The notes: generated from the sequence alone by a model not told the origin. DNA of 64,000 nt from Juglans regia (GCF_001411555.2 NC_049914.1:12576847-12640846); one strand, 5' to 3'; counted from the first letter of the stretch, positions 34,606 to 46,954 are shown. A program made the numbers and translations.

Positions 34606-34962
34606 TGTGAATTTGCACTCTTAAATTTCATTTCCATTGCATTCTCTGTTGCATATCCAAAAGAAAATTGTTTTCATTTTTGTTTACTTCCCTTTGTTGT
34701 TTATAGAATTAGCAAAAACAAGGTCCTTCATGGACATTTTAGGTTATAAAACCAGTTCGAGTGGGAAAATATTGCTGCTAATTACTCTAGGTAAAAGACT
34801 GCTGCAAAACCATTTTAGGTCCTTGGTGGACTTTTTTTTTTCACTCTAGGTAATTATTTCCAAACTTGCCTTTATATTCTACACCTTTGATGCAAGGTTT
34901 GTCTTTATATTTGTGGTTGAGTTTAAAGAAAACATAGTATATGGAAGAAATTTATGTTAACT
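34606..34962. other. Flank of the truncated copia element
   Basis: No gene or repeat recognised. The copia homology ends at its left edge. Confidence 0.4.
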
Positions 34963-35339
34963 AGGCGGTAAATAAAACTGGTGAGTCGGTAAAACCGATC
35001 AAACCAATGTGTTCAGTCCAGTTCCTAATAATCAAAACCGGTTAGAAATCGATCCAGTTCCGATTTTGATATTTAGAACACTGATTCAAACCGAACCAAA
35101 CCAGTATATATATATATTAATATTTTTTCTATTATATATAAAATATTTTTTATATTATCTTGAATTTCTAGTTAATACAACATGAAATCTTAATCTTATT
35201 ATTTATATCTATTAATCTTATAACATAAAACTAAAATAAGTTATTAATATAAACTTACTTTTTATATATACATATGATAAATAAATTTTTTGCATAATAA
35301 ACTATAATATATATTCTTTTGTATGAAAATATTTTGACA

Positions 35340-35760
35340 CATTTGATCATATATTAATATACTCATATAGAAAGACCAGAATTTATATAGATTATAGTTA
35401 AATTCAATATTATACTAGTATATGTTAATTATTAAAAAATAATATACTTGTACTATAATATAAATAGACTTTTAATTTAGTATATGTAAACATTATATTA
35501 TTACTAACATATATAATCAAGTATAAGAATATGTTAGACACTAGTATAATAAAATGGAATTAGACACTATAGGATAAGTCTAGTATAAAAATAAATTAGA
35601 CAGTACTTACTAGTATATAAATAAGTATAGTATAATAAGTTAATATCACTAATTATACTATACTAATTTACTCTCACTAATAAGTTAATCTCACTAATAA
35701 GTTAGACACTACTTAGACTATACTAGTATAATTAGATGCTAATGAATTAGTAATTGTTAA
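35340..35760. repeat. AT-rich repeat with TAGACACTAGTATAA motif, copy 2
   Basis: Collinear with 17850-18400, sharing TTTAGTATATGTAAACATTA, TAGACACTAGTATAATA and TAAGTCTAGTATA. Confidence 0.55.
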
Positions 35761-36023
35761 TAATAAATACCAAATTCTAATAACTAAATTTAATGTTGAA
35801 AAAAATTATAAAAATCATAAATAATTCAGGATTAAAATTAAATTTAGGATTTAAAAAATAGGGTTTGGTTTAGAGTTTAGGGAAAAAAAGATTCAAAGCA
35901 TGAAAACAAGGTTCAAGCCCAAGGGCCGAAGGCCTGAAACACTCACTCATTTTTTGAACTCAAAATGGTGTCATTTTTAGAGTAGTAAACGGCGTCATTT
36001 GGTTCAAAATCTATAATTCTTAG

Positions 36024-36222
36024 GGTTCGTTTGGATAGTAAGATGAGATTAGATGAGATAGTTTTAGATGAGTTGAATAAATATTATTAGAATATTATTT
36101 TTTAATATTATTATTGTTTTAGAATTTGAAACAGTTAAATTGTTTATTATATTTTATTTAAAAATTTGAAAAAGTTATAATGATGAGATAAGATGAGATC
36201 ATTTCTCTATCGAAACAAGCCC
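36024..36222. mobile_element. Tourist-like MITE nested in the hAT-like element
   Basis: Left end GGGTTCGTTTGGATAG, right end (reverse complement) GGGCTTGTTTCGATAG, with GAGATGAGAT-type sequences next to each end. About 199 bp. Flanks are TTA and TAA. Confidence 0.7.
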
Positions 36223-36280
36223 TAAAACTCACGCCCTCACGTGACATCACTCCCTCACAGCCCTTCCTCAATCTCACTTT

Positions 36281-36507
36281 GAAGGTTGCTTTGAATTCAG
36301 AGATGAAATGAGATGGTTTTAGATGAAAAATGAAACTTGAAAAAAATATTGTTAAAATATTATTTTTTAATATTATTATTATTTTGAAATTTGAAAAAAT
36401 TGAATTGAGATTTGAAAAAGTTGAATTATTTATAATATTTTATATGAGAATTTGAAAAAATTGTAATGATGAGATGAGATGAAACACTTTCTAAATCCAA
36501 ACGGGCT
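36281..36507. mobile_element. Tourist-like MITE, second nested copy
   Basis: Left end GGTTGCTTTGAATTC followed by GAGATGAAATGAGATGG; right end (reverse complement) GCCCGTTTGGATT. The internal core ATATTATTTTTTAATATTA matches the copy just upstream. Confidence 0.62.
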
Positions 36508-36887
36508 GAGTCACTCAACCCTGTGCAGCCGTCACGACTCACAACCCACCTCGAACGACCCCTGCCCCCTCGTTATCAATTCCGTCTCCCCTCTCGATAT
36601 GGTTTCAAAACTTTTAGATCTTTGATTGAAAGTTCACTAGTTTTGTGAAGTGATGTGTCCACCGCTCAATATATCCAAGCTAATCAGGAAGGCAATTCCA
36701 AAACACTTCTTGTTAACTGATGTGTCCACCACCCATATTCTTTTGGTGAATACTGTAATTGTGCATGACTCTCTCGGTTTGCATGTTTTATGCAGTGTTG
36801 CATGCATTGCACTGTGATTCATTTATGCACTGTGATTCATTGTGAAGGAAAATTACACTGCAGCTGTGAAGGAAAATTATACGAGTA

Positions 36888-37126
36888 AAGCTACTCTCAC
36901 CGCTCCCGGTCCCACTCCAGATCCTGCTATATTTTTTTAATTTTTTTAATATTTTTTTTTACTTAATGATTAAGTAAGTATTTTTTAATGATATTATTTT
37001 TTTTTATTTTTTTTAAAAATATTTTGGAGTATTAAAAAAATATATGTATAAAAATGTAAAATAAAAAAATACAACGTTTTACACATATGGTGGCTCCCAG
37101 CGAGACTGGGAGCGATGGTTGTAGAG
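36888..37126. mobile_element. MITE with CGCTCCC ends
   Basis: Left arm GCTACTCTCACCGCTCCCGG is mirrored imperfectly by the right arm (reverse complement GGCTCTACAACCATCGCTCC). The interior is poly(T)/poly(A)-rich. Superfamily not clear. Confidence 0.5.
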
Positions 37127-37642
37127 CCACCCAAATTATATTGTTGCAGCCTGTAGCCCTGGTTTGGAAAATAATGTTTGTCACTTTATGACTCTACAGG
37201 CTTATAAACTAATAAAACAGAAAATGTAGATTCATATAAAAGATTTAGAAATCAATGGAGATTGTAACCGTCCGGTAAAACCCTACTAGATTGAACCGAA
37301 ACTAAAAAAATCAAAAGTTCCAGTTTCAGTGATGAATTAATTCATATCGGTTCTCAATTTCTCAAAATCAATGGGTACCAGTTTGATTCCAAAAATTGTC
37401 TAAAACCGGACCGGTTACACCCCGTTAACCTATCTATTCCAAATAGATAAACTCTTCTTTCACTTCACTAGACTATAGTTGGTTTTTACTTCTTGTTGGT
37501 GATGAAAAAAAAGTTAACATGTGGTACAAGTTTACATTTTCCCACGTTCTACAGTACTAGTGCTGAAGCATTTTTGCTGATGAAAATGGTAGATTAAATT
37601 TGGGTTCTCAAAGTTCTATTATAGTATTCATTTTTTGTTGAA

Positions 37643-37886
37643 AAATCCTTATGGGTTGGCTCAAGTGGTAAAGAACTTGAGCTTGGGGGTATGCTCCCTC
37701 TAGGTTTAAGGTTCAAATCTCCTTGAATGCAAACAATCTCTAAGAGGCATTGGACTGTGGGATTTTTCCCTTGAATTACCCGAAAGTGCACTTGCCAGAA
37801 ACACCTTGCCGAGGGCTGTGCACCCCCCGAGATTAGCGAGACTAGGGACGCTGTTCCTGGACACCCGGTGCCAATAAAAAACAAAA
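37643..37886 (+). mobile_element. tRNA-derived SINE, copy 1
   Basis: 244 bp flanked by TTGTTGAA on both sides (37635-37642 and 37887-37894). Near its start it carries pol III promoter boxes: TGGCTCAAGTGG (box A) and GGTTCAAATCTCC (box B). It is related to 48678-48937 along most of its length (TTGGCYCAAGTGGT, CTTGGGGTAT, GTGCACnnnnCCG). The tail is a short A-rich CAATAAAAAACAAAA. Confidence 0.8.
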
Positions 37887-39553
37887 TTGTTGAAGAGCCC
37901 AAATATATGATCCTTCTATGTCACATAATAGACAACAAAACAAACAAATTATCGACAAAATCCTTGAACATAAAGGGGATGAAACACATAACATCACTTA
38001 ATGCCCTCCCAACACATCCAGAAAGAATCATGGTTTCCTAGCTCGGTAACAGTGAATGAAGTCACATTTTGTATAGCTTAAAAACAAAGAGATTACCAAA
38101 AGGACAGCCAGATGCCTGAATAACCTATCTTCACAAAATCTGTGGACGCTCTTTCATTTTATCGGATAACAGCAAACAGTAAAGCACTTCGCCTACACAT
38201 GTGATATTATCCATCATTAGCCCAAACCAAATCGACCTATCATCTTATTTGTTAGTGTAGTAGATAATTAACTTAAACCAAATTATAATTTGAAATTTTA
38301 CGCACCAGCCAAAGAGCATTTGTATAGATTAGTCAATACAGCAAATCAGCACACACCCATATATACTAAATTGATTATATAGAAAATATTATAAGCTTTC
38401 ATAGGCTACTTCCTAAAGTGCATGAGACAGGATTATTACTGTTGATAGCAAGCCACTCATTTAAATCCTCTCCAGTAGGAAGTTCTACTACTTCCCAAGC
38501 GGTTCTCCCCGCTTCATTGCTTGATGAAATCTGTTATTTTGCATTTATACTGAGGGTTGAATAAATTTCTTCATTCTAATGTTGCTCTCAGTTTGCCAAC
38601 ATTTATAACAGGCAGAATATTTTGCAGTACTCATCGAGTGTGAGGCCAACATTGCTGAAGCTGCAAAAGGATTTGTGTATCTTGTAAGATCACTTTCTTG
38701 CTGGTTAATCTCTTTACCATGTTATTTTGTTTCCTTTTCTATCCCAACTGTTTGATTAATTAAAATTATAATCTCTTTACCTCGTTGTTGCAATAATGAC
38801 ATAATGCTTTGGATGATAAAGGGTGGAGCTATGAACTTGATGAAGGTGATGGTGCAATTACAGGTAGATATAGTTTATTGAATTATTTTGATTGTCTATG
38901 CAATTTGAATTGCCCTTTTGTATATTGCATAATCTGAGGATGGATGTGGCCTTTTTTCTTTGTTTAATCTTTGAAGATCTTGAAATGAAAATTTTGAAGA
39001 ACATCAAGTATTGTATATGTGCAAAAGGTTATGAAGACAACAAGAAGAAGTAGAAGAAGAGGAGGAGAATGATTGTATATGTCTGTTAAATTGTTTGTTT
39101 TTTAGATTTTTAATCTAGAAGAAAAAGAAGAAGAAAAGAAAAACTTAGAATAATTTTCTATGTGTGTAAAATTGTTTGTTTTCTAGGTTTTAGCCGGATA
39201 CCCGGTTACAAGCTGCATATATATACCTAATACCCGTCAGGTTGTAACCGGTTTTAGCCGGGCAGGTATCCGTCGATTTTAAAAATCCAGATGCAGATTC
39301 GAATATTTTCAGGTATCCAGATTCATTTCCGGATGCAAAACCCTAAGTAGTCATGCTCTACTATACAACGATATTGTGCTTTTGAGTTTTTTTTTTTTTT
39401 TTTAAGTCTTTCTCATTCTTTTCTTTGCTTTTTCTGAAACCTCCTAAACATTTTGAGCAACTCTGGGAAAAAATTGTTGCGACCCTTTATTCAGATATGC
39501 CCTTTATTTTCATGTTGTGTGGAACATATTCTTTCACATATATATATAAATGC
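37887..39553. other. Intergenic DNA with exon-like pieces
   Basis: Mostly AT-rich. 38631-38684 (AG before, GTAAGA after, reading AEYFAVLIECEANIAEAAKG) and 38820-38862 look like short exons, but no family is recognised. 39200-39340 holds GGTTGTAACCGGTTTTAGCC-type words. Confidence 0.35.
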
Positions 39554-39727
39554 AGATGTTAGTACGGATACTTCCATGTGGTGAACGATGGCTACACTCA
39601 TTGGAAAATGTATGCAATTGGAGAGAGTGTAAACCCTTTTATTAATAGCCAAGGGAACATATTTGCCACACTAGATGACAAATTCAGAAAAGAGGAAAAT
39701 TTCAAATTCAGCAAATGCACCAGATGA
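39554..39727 (+). pseudogene. Pectate lyase, last-exon fragment
   Basis: Reads RC, a TAG, then [32 protein letters not shown] and KFSKCTR with a TGA at 39725. This is the conserved part of plant PL1 pectate lyases ([20 protein letters not shown]), enzymes that cut de-esterified pectin in the wall. The stop replaces the second Arg of RCRHG and Tyr replaces its His; both fit C-to-T changes. No upstream lyase exons with the parallel beta-helix or catalytic Arg were found, so this is an isolated dead fragment. Confidence 0.82.
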
Positions 39728-39952
39728 CTACATTCATTTTTTACTCTACGCATTCCGCTCTAAGTTTTTATAGAGAGTGAATATTGGAAGTGAAAGACCA
39801 AACCATTGCACTCTTCTCTCCAATGGCTATGGATACGCTCTCTACTAAATTTCTACAGCAGTTCGACATGAGATCTTAGCATTTTTCAGTTTTTTGAAAT
39901 TCAAAAGCTTCTAGTCTATTCCTCTTGTTAATAAAATAGTCCATTTGTCTAA

Positions 39953-40125
39953 GGTTTCGTTTAGTTACACAGATGAGATGAGATTAGAAATTTGTGAATA
40001 GTAATGAAATAGTTTATGAATAGTAGTGATATTTTGTGTTTTGTTTGAAAGTTTGAAAAAATTATAATAATTAGATAAAAAGTTGAAAGTTTAAGATTGA
40101 AAAATGTTTTGTTTAAGAAAAAGTC
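39953..40125. mobile_element. Tourist-like MITE, right end lost
   Basis: Left end AAGGTTTCGTTTAGTTACAC followed by GATGAGATGAGATTAG and the core TTTGAAAAAATTATAATAAT. It runs out near 40125 without the CCAAACGAGGCC-type end. Confidence 0.55.
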
Positions 40126-40361
40126 TAGAATGGCCCGGGTAAATTAGTCCTGCAGCGCACCATGAGATGACATCCCATGTTTTTTCTTTCCTCTAACAGT
40201 GTAAAACATGTTGCATTCCTTCTATTTCTTTAATGATTTTTTAAATATCCTTAACCATTAAATAAAAAATTAAAAAAAATATAAACTTACTAATAGTCAC
40301 TTCCTTAACTATTAAAAAAATAAAACAATAAAAATATGAGTGGACACATTTGGTGGTCATA

Positions 40362-40553
40362 TTATTATTTGAGTAATTCTACATACAACCGTGAAGTGCG
40401 TAATCGCCGCGTAATCGCTTTGAAAAAGAGTGGGATCCACTATTAAAAAATTAATTTTTTTCATGTGGGTCTCATGTTTTATTCATTTTTTTCAAAGCAA
40501 TTACGCGGCGGTTACGCAATTCACGGTTGTAAGTATCTTTTCTCTTATTATTT
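40362..40553. mobile_element. Mutator-type MITE with perfect 9-bp target duplication
   Basis: The element is 40371-40544 (174 bp). TTATTATTT lies on both sides (40362-40370 and 40545-40553). The terminal inverted repeats are about 50 bp: left TACAACCGTGAAGTGCGTAA and GCCGCGTAATCGCTTTGAAA, right (reverse complement) TACAACCGTGAATTGCGTAA and GCCGCGTAATTGCTTTGAAA. A 9-bp duplication with long inverted repeats is typical of Mutator-like elements. Confidence 0.82.
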
Positions 40554-42792
40554 TCCATAAGATTTTGTTATGGTGTTAACTTGTGCAATTGGCACTATTA
40601 TATTATTTTTTTTTTTCCAAATTCATTGAATTTCTAACTTTCCTTCATTTATGGCTTGGTTCCTAAATCAATAAATTAGCCAAAATCAGTGGAGGGGCAG
40701 GGCCAAGACTATTGTGGCACGGTAATGTGAGTAGCATTTTTATGGGAGAAGAAAATACAATAATAAAGAAAGGTGAAAAATCAATTGTACTAATGAAATT
40801 AAGCAAAAAATCAAGACTAAAAAAGGAAATTGCTAACTATCAAAAAACAATAATATTTATCATCAACAAATGATCTTGTATCATATACAATATTTTGATT
40901 AGAGTTGGGTTTAAATGAACGTAGCAAGGGTTTCCAAAGAACCTAACTAAAATTAAACTAATATATTTTTTAACTTAACTAAAATGAAAGCACCTTCTTT
41001 ACGAGACAGAATCGTTGCGTTCATGATGGCAGAAAATTCTTCATGGCGTCTACTTACGGCATCAGCTTCCTCACACTAGACTGAAAGAGAGAAAATCGGA
41101 AGAAGAGGGGAAAACTAACTAAAATACAGAGTTTTTTTATTTGAAAGGTATTTTAATTTTTTTATTTAAAAAATTACAAAAAGAAATGAAATGAAATGAG
41201 TACAACTATCAGAAGCAAGAAGATAAAAATAAGTAAAAAAGAAATGTCAACTCACTATGTGTCACTGGACTACTTAACTTAGGCCGTTCCGTAGCAATTC
41301 CTTTTGTTTAAATAATCAAAAAGTCTATTCGTACTCGGGAGGAGTAACCCCCACGTACACGGGCCTCCACGTGGATAAATGAAATGCGGCGTTTCATTTA
41401 CAAATTCCCTTCCCTGCATTTCAACTGCGAATTCCCTTTCATTTGATGCAACACAAAGCACATCTCGGCTTCCATCTCCTTGCATTCATTTTTACAGGCA
41501 AATAATGTACCCATCCCAAGTGAAGAAGCTTCGCCACCAAAACCAAAGCTAAATACCAAACCAGTACCACTATAAAAAAGGCATGTTACAAAAGAAAACA
41601 AAAAATCGAAATTATGAATGAATATATAGCAACTAACCATGTTCCATTCTCTGAACACGTAAATATTTTCATTTATCCAGTACTTGAACCAACTATTTTA
41701 CTAGGTACCCGTCATTGGTTGCAGAAAGGTAAAACTATACTGATGGGTGGTCAAAGATATAGAAAATAGTAACAAAAAAAAAAAAAAAAAAAAACAGAGC
41801 AAAGAATGCTCATACCCACCAGGAGGAAAATGAAGAGGATGAAGACGAGATGGGGTTCGACGGCACAATGGGGGTTCAACAGCACAGCGGCGCAGTTTCT
41901 TCTGGCACAGTGGCGAAGTTTCGACGGCACAAAGACGAGATGGTTGATGCCTGTTGCTCAGATGGCCAAAGAATGAAGAGTTCTGAGATGCAAAACAGGG
42001 ATGAGTTCTGAGATGGGTTTCTGAAATCGATTTTTTTTAATTTATTTATTTATTAAAATAATAATATACAGAAATGCTAGGGACAACAGCCCCTGCGTCC
42101 CCACCACGGAACCGACTAACGTGGCAGGCAGCAGATAATATTAAAAAAGGGGGGGGGGGGAACATCCCGTATGCAGAAGGAGGAAAAATCGAAACAAAAA
42201 ATAAAGAGCTGGGCAACTCACACAGAAGAAAAATAAAGAGCTGGGCGAATTGAGAGCTGGAATAAAATTGCTAAAAACTCCGAATAAATTCTCGAACTCA
42301 CACCGAACTCTGAACTTTGCTGGCCCTTTTTATAAAACCGAAAAGCATGAAGCTTCGTCCGAGTGCAAGTAAAAATGTCTCTAAGGCAAGCCAACTTTTC
42401 TTTTCCTTGTTTTCCAGTTTTATTCCTTTCTTTTCCTTTTAAGGCAAGCCAACTAAATAATATATTTCCGGTATCGGGGACAAGCAAGCCGCTGATATAT
42501 GGCAAAAATGAAGGCATAAACAAACTAATCGTGTAGATGCCGATTGCAGAGGCGAGCCCAAACCCCAGCCAGTGCAGCCAAACCTTTCTCTTCCTCCTAA
42601 ACTTAATACCTTTAGAGCAGTTTCAGAGTCTAGAAAGTCGAGCCCCCTTCTCATACGAATCCAATAGCCTTTACTTGAGTCCTTTTTCTCAACTTTTCTC
42701 TATTAACTTTTCTCTCCCAACCAAACGAACCTCAGCCAAGACGACACACATAGAAAGAGATATGGCGTTTAGAGGATAGGAGATGATGAAGA
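40554..42792. other. Intergenic DNA
   Basis: Poly(A) runs near 41778 and a G10 run near 42150. No gene recognised. The open frames seen here carry no known motif. Confidence 0.4.
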
Positions 42793-43060
42793 AAGTACTT
42801 GGATGAAAGGTCAGCTTATCTCTCACAGTTTGGTGAAGAAGCCGATACGGAGTTTGACAAAATTAGAGATGCCCTCAAAGGACTGAATGATGCTAGTGCC
42901 AGGGTTTGTTGAACTTCTTAATTCTGCATGCAAATCATGTGATATGATTATAGACCAAAAACAATAACCACTTATTTTCAATTTTCATTTATGTTTGTCA
43001 GATAATGGAGAATATAGAGCCGCATGCAGGCTTTTGAGGAATCCTCAAAATTGAATCAGA
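42793..43060 (+). pseudogene. Exon pair of an unidentified plant protein gene
   Basis: 42793-42903 reads KYLDERSAYLSQFGEEADTE, FDKIRDALKGLNDASAR and ends at a GT donor (AGG, GTTTGT). A 98-bp intron follows, with a TTTGTCAG acceptor at 43001. The next exon continues in phase with IMENIEPHAGF and a TGA at 43035, then GILKIESDS in the same frame. The sequence looks like a real, amphipathic protein segment, and the TGA probably replaces TGG. Preceding codons contain two TGA, so an upstream exon is missing or unseen. Family not recognised. Confidence 0.45.
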
Positions 43061-44711
43061 TTCTCTCTTCCCACAATCACTCACGACTATTGAAATTGTT
43101 GTCCCTCTCATGGTGGTGGTTTGCAGTGGCTCATGGTGACTCAAAATTGGAGAGCCCAATGCTTTGTTTTTTTGTGCAAAAATAGGGGCCTCTTAGACGT
43201 CCAATATTGACTTGAGCGACAGTGGTGTACGACAGGGGTTGTGGAGGATCTTAACGTTGCATAGTGGAGGAGACTGTGACGTGGTGGTTGAAACCGTTGG
43301 ATGCGTGTGGACGAGTGACTGGTTCACCGGAACCGTAGGAGGAGGAGGTATGCTTTGAGGTGGCTTATGGTAATTGCTCCGACTCTGGTTCGGGTTTGAT
43401 CTTTATTCTACAGACTTGGGAAATATTGCTCTGGGAGTTGGAAAAGATGAGAGGTCTCTATAATTTGGGAGGATACGAAGGAATTTGCTCTGTGAACTGG
43501 TTTTGGGTAGGGCCGTAAGGGTGAAATGAGCATTTTCATTTCTTTCCCGCGTGGGACGTGGTTCCCCACGCGGTTGTATATATAATTTTTCTAGAGAATA
43601 TAGTTTCATTGATAAAGAAAGAAAAAGAAAGTACCTAAGGGGCGAAACCTCGATAGACACCACTAGAACATTAGACCCCAGGCAGAAATTGAAAGATGAT
43701 GATGTAATGGTACTAAATAAATGGTCGGGTCCCATGATTTGCTACAGTGAAGACGGTTGTTAAAGCACTCTATTCATGATCGGCTTGTTTGAAACATCTA
43801 TTATGACTCATTAAAGTATTCCACAAATTTGCAATAGTAAGGAAGATGATCCCAATATGAATTATGTATTGCATTTGTGTGGATATAAATGATCGAAACT
43901 TTGAGAGCATAGGAACTTAGATCTCTCTTCTTCAATACGTTTTTTCTATGGGTATTGATAGCTATTAATTTTAATGGACTTAACTTTCATAGTTTTCTTG
44001 TACATATTTCTTCTTCTTAGTCCGACATTTTTTCTTATTTACGTCTAGTGTACTTCGACAATGCCTATTTCTCTTTTAATATTAATAATCCGAGATTCGA
44101 TTTTCATATTTATCCAATTTACTAATGATAATAACAGACAAATAAGAATAAATTACCCAACCTTAAATCTTCCCCACTTGATCACTACTTCAAATTCTCA
44201 GTTTCAATTTGTGATGATCTAAACATAAACATATGATATTTATCTAAGACTTTAATAATAATAAAAAAAATGTGATTATATATCTATCTATTTAGCGCAT
44301 AATGCATTGAACTCATTTCATATTAATATATAAATAGAGTCGCATTATTCATCATTCTATTAATCATCATCTTTACATAAGCTTCTAATGTGTCATTAAG
44401 TGATTGAAAAACTATCTATCAACTTTTACTTATTTTTCCATTCGTTAATGCTACAGAAGGAGATCATAAGAGAAGATCATAACAATAAAAACGATGATAA
44501 ATAGTATTTTGGTTAACTTGTTAGAACAAAATAATAATCATGCCATGACATACACAATTTAATTGCAAACTTTATAAATAACCCTCGTTACAATCCCTGT
44601 GTTGCTCAATTAAATTACCAATGCCGTAGGAAATTAGATTTTTCTCTCTTTGATCCTCTTAAAATTTAGCAATTATTAGGGCATACCTTTTATGTCTTGG
44701 GAGAAGAGGAG
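43061..44711. other. Intergenic DNA
   Basis: 43545-43573 contains a GC-rich inverted repeat (CGCGTGGG / CCCCACGCG around ACGTGG). 44345-44415 holds a fragment of the MITE seen at 45525. No gene recognised. Confidence 0.4.
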
Positions 44712-44714
44712 ATA

Positions 44715-44933
44715 TAGGCTACTTTTGAATAGTAAAATGAGATGAGATGAGAATATTCTAGATAAAATATGAAAGTTGAAAATTGAATAAAATATTGTTA
44801 GAATATTATTTTTTTAATATTATTATTGTTTTAAGATTTGAAAAGTTGAATTGTTTATTATATTTTATGTAAGAATTTGAAAAAATTATAATGATGAGAT
44901 GAAATGAAACTGTTTTTGTATCCAAACGGTACC
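44715..44933. mobile_element. Tourist-like MITE
   Basis: Left end GGCTACTTTTGAATAG then GAGATGAGATGAGA; right end (reverse complement) GGGTACCGTTTGGATA. The core AATATTGTTAGAATATTATT matches the family. Flanked by TA on both sides. Confidence 0.7.
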
Positions 44934-45521
44934 CTACTCTTTGTCTAAAGAAAAAATAATACCACTCTTTATTTTTATAATTCAAATAGCGTAAAATATG
45001 TCATATTTTAAATGGTTTCATCTGTCCACTTAAATAGATAACCATTTGAAACATGACATATAGTAAGTGTGACTGAAAATTAATAAAAATCTAGATGAAG
45101 ATTATTTTTCCTAATCTTTGTAATAGAAAATTATGACTTTCACATTAGAGAAATATTTTGGCTACAAAAGAATTTCATAAAAGTCAACCCACAAACCTAC
45201 GTGGCTTGACGTGGCATGTCAATTTGTAAAATTATTTTTTTGTAAATTAGATGTAATATATCACATGAAATCATGTCAGTTTGTAATTTTATTTTTATAA
45301 AATCTCTTTATTACTATAGTAGTTCTATTTATATTAAAGCCATATACTCTTATTACATATTTTATAAAAACTTTCTACATTTGAAATTTCCTTATCTACG
45401 TAGATAAACCACTTGAAGTTTCTCGTACGATGAAAACGATAATCTCAATAGACTTGCCACTTGGCGACCACCAAAATTAGTCAATAGGCCTAACAAGAGA
45501 TCATTTCAGCTAGAAAAAATC

Positions 45522-45676
45522 TATTCATCATTTTAATTTTTATTATCTTCCTATCATCTTATGATGTGATATTAGATGATAAGTTTATAAGTAAAATATA
45601 ATAAATAATTTTCAATCATTTAATGACACATTATAAGATGATGGAAGGATGATGGAAGTTGAGATAATAAGTAGCA
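45522..45676. mobile_element. MITE with ATCATCTTATRATGTG arms
   Basis: CCTATCATCTTATGATGTGA on the left is mirrored by TCATCTTATAATGTGTCATT (reverse complement) on the right, arms of about 31 bp. A half copy (AATGTGTCATTAAGTGATTG) lies near 44390. Confidence 0.55.
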
Positions 45677-46155
45677 TTACTACTCTTTCGGATAAATTGG
45701 GTTTTGAACCGGATGAAAAAAAAAATCAGTCCGGCCCGAATAGACATTGCCAAACCCAATCAATCCCTTGGGTTTTGGGTGTGGTGAGAAACTGATGATA
45801 TAACCGGTTACCTGCGATTTTAAGGATCCAATCGTCGTGTTGGGGATGTACAAGTTTGTCAATGACATAGGAACAACCTAATTATTAGTAAGAATGGACA
45901 AACAAAGAGACAGAAGAAAAGCATATAGCCTTTGTCTGTTTATGCAAAAGGCCCAAAGTGACAGATAATATGCCGTTTCCTCCGGAAATTTCTGAGAAGA
46001 TAAATGCTACTGCTAAGTTTTGGCGTTTACTATTATAATAATTAGGCTTCGAACGGGCCCAAGCCAGTCAGTGTACTATGAATGCTTTCTTTTTTTTTGT
46101 TTTTTTTAAAAAAAGGGTACACTATGGGAGTATTTTTTTTTAGATGAAATATAAC

Positions 46156-46287
46156 ATTTCATAAAAATAAATTTATAAATTTATATGATTTTATATAATA
46201 TATTATATTTTTTTATAATGAAATTAATTTTATAATTTAATTTATCACATCAAATCATATATATTTATGAATTTATTTTTATGAAAT
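46156..46287. mobile_element. Near-palindromic AT-rich MITE
   Basis: Arms of about 36 bp (left 46156-46191, right 46252-46287) differ at only two or three positions; each begins ATTTCATAAAAATAAATT and ends with ATATGATTT. The 60-bp centre is AT-only. Confidence 0.6.
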
Positions 46288-46954
46288 ATCTTTATAATTA
46301 AAAAAATTCTTTTAAAAAAATTCTTTATTTTGATTTAATAATTATAATAATAATTTTCTTAAAATAGATTGTTGAAATTTTATTAAACTTATTTATAATT
46401 TTTTAAGAAATAATAAATATAATAAAATATTAAATAAAATAAATAAACAAAATGCAGAGAAGAGAAATGCTATAATATACTATTTTTTTTTATAATAATG
46501 ATTTGTACAAGTTTTATACAGTTATTTTATAAAAACAGTGAATCTCGTTTTTGTAAAAAAGAAAAAATTTATTTTTTTAGGTAGATCTATTTTTTACAAA
46601 GAATGAAGGATTTATACTTAGTATTTTTTTTTTTTTATCATCTTTATATTTTTTTAATATGATATCCGATTTATAAATTTAATTATATAAAAATTTCTAT
46701 TAAACTATTTTTCTTAATAATAAGATGCCTTGTCAAAAAAAAAAAACAAAAGCCGAAGTGATGAACAGAATATAGAGAATATATACAGATGGCATCAACC
46801 CGGCCCGTACTAGATAGACTGCGAACGAGACGTGCATTCGGATCAGCTACACGTTTCCACCAACCGGTCAGGCTCTGCCTTCGAGTCGTGGCCTTAGCGC
46901 TGCGTTTCGCGTACGGATTGCACCGGCCAACGACTGGTAGGCGACGCACCACAA

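Larger units (their letters stand above)
34963..37423. mobile_element. hAT-like non-autonomous element with nested MITEs
   Basis: Left end TAGGCGGTAAATAAAACTGG and right end (reverse complement) GGGGTGTAACCGGTCCGG resemble each other and the TAGGGGTG ends of plant hAT elements. Both ends are rich in ACCGGT/AACCGG words. GTTAAC flanks both sides (34956-34961 and 37424-37429), a possible remnant of an 8-bp target duplication, although GTTAAC is itself a palindrome. The interior holds AT-rich repeats shared with 17776-18400, two Tourist-like MITEs and a third MITE. No transposase. Confidence 0.4.

Noticed and set aside
37643..37720. Possible tRNA gene because of A and B box matches
   Set aside because: No cloverleaf can be drawn and the sequence is the head of a SINE with its own target duplication.
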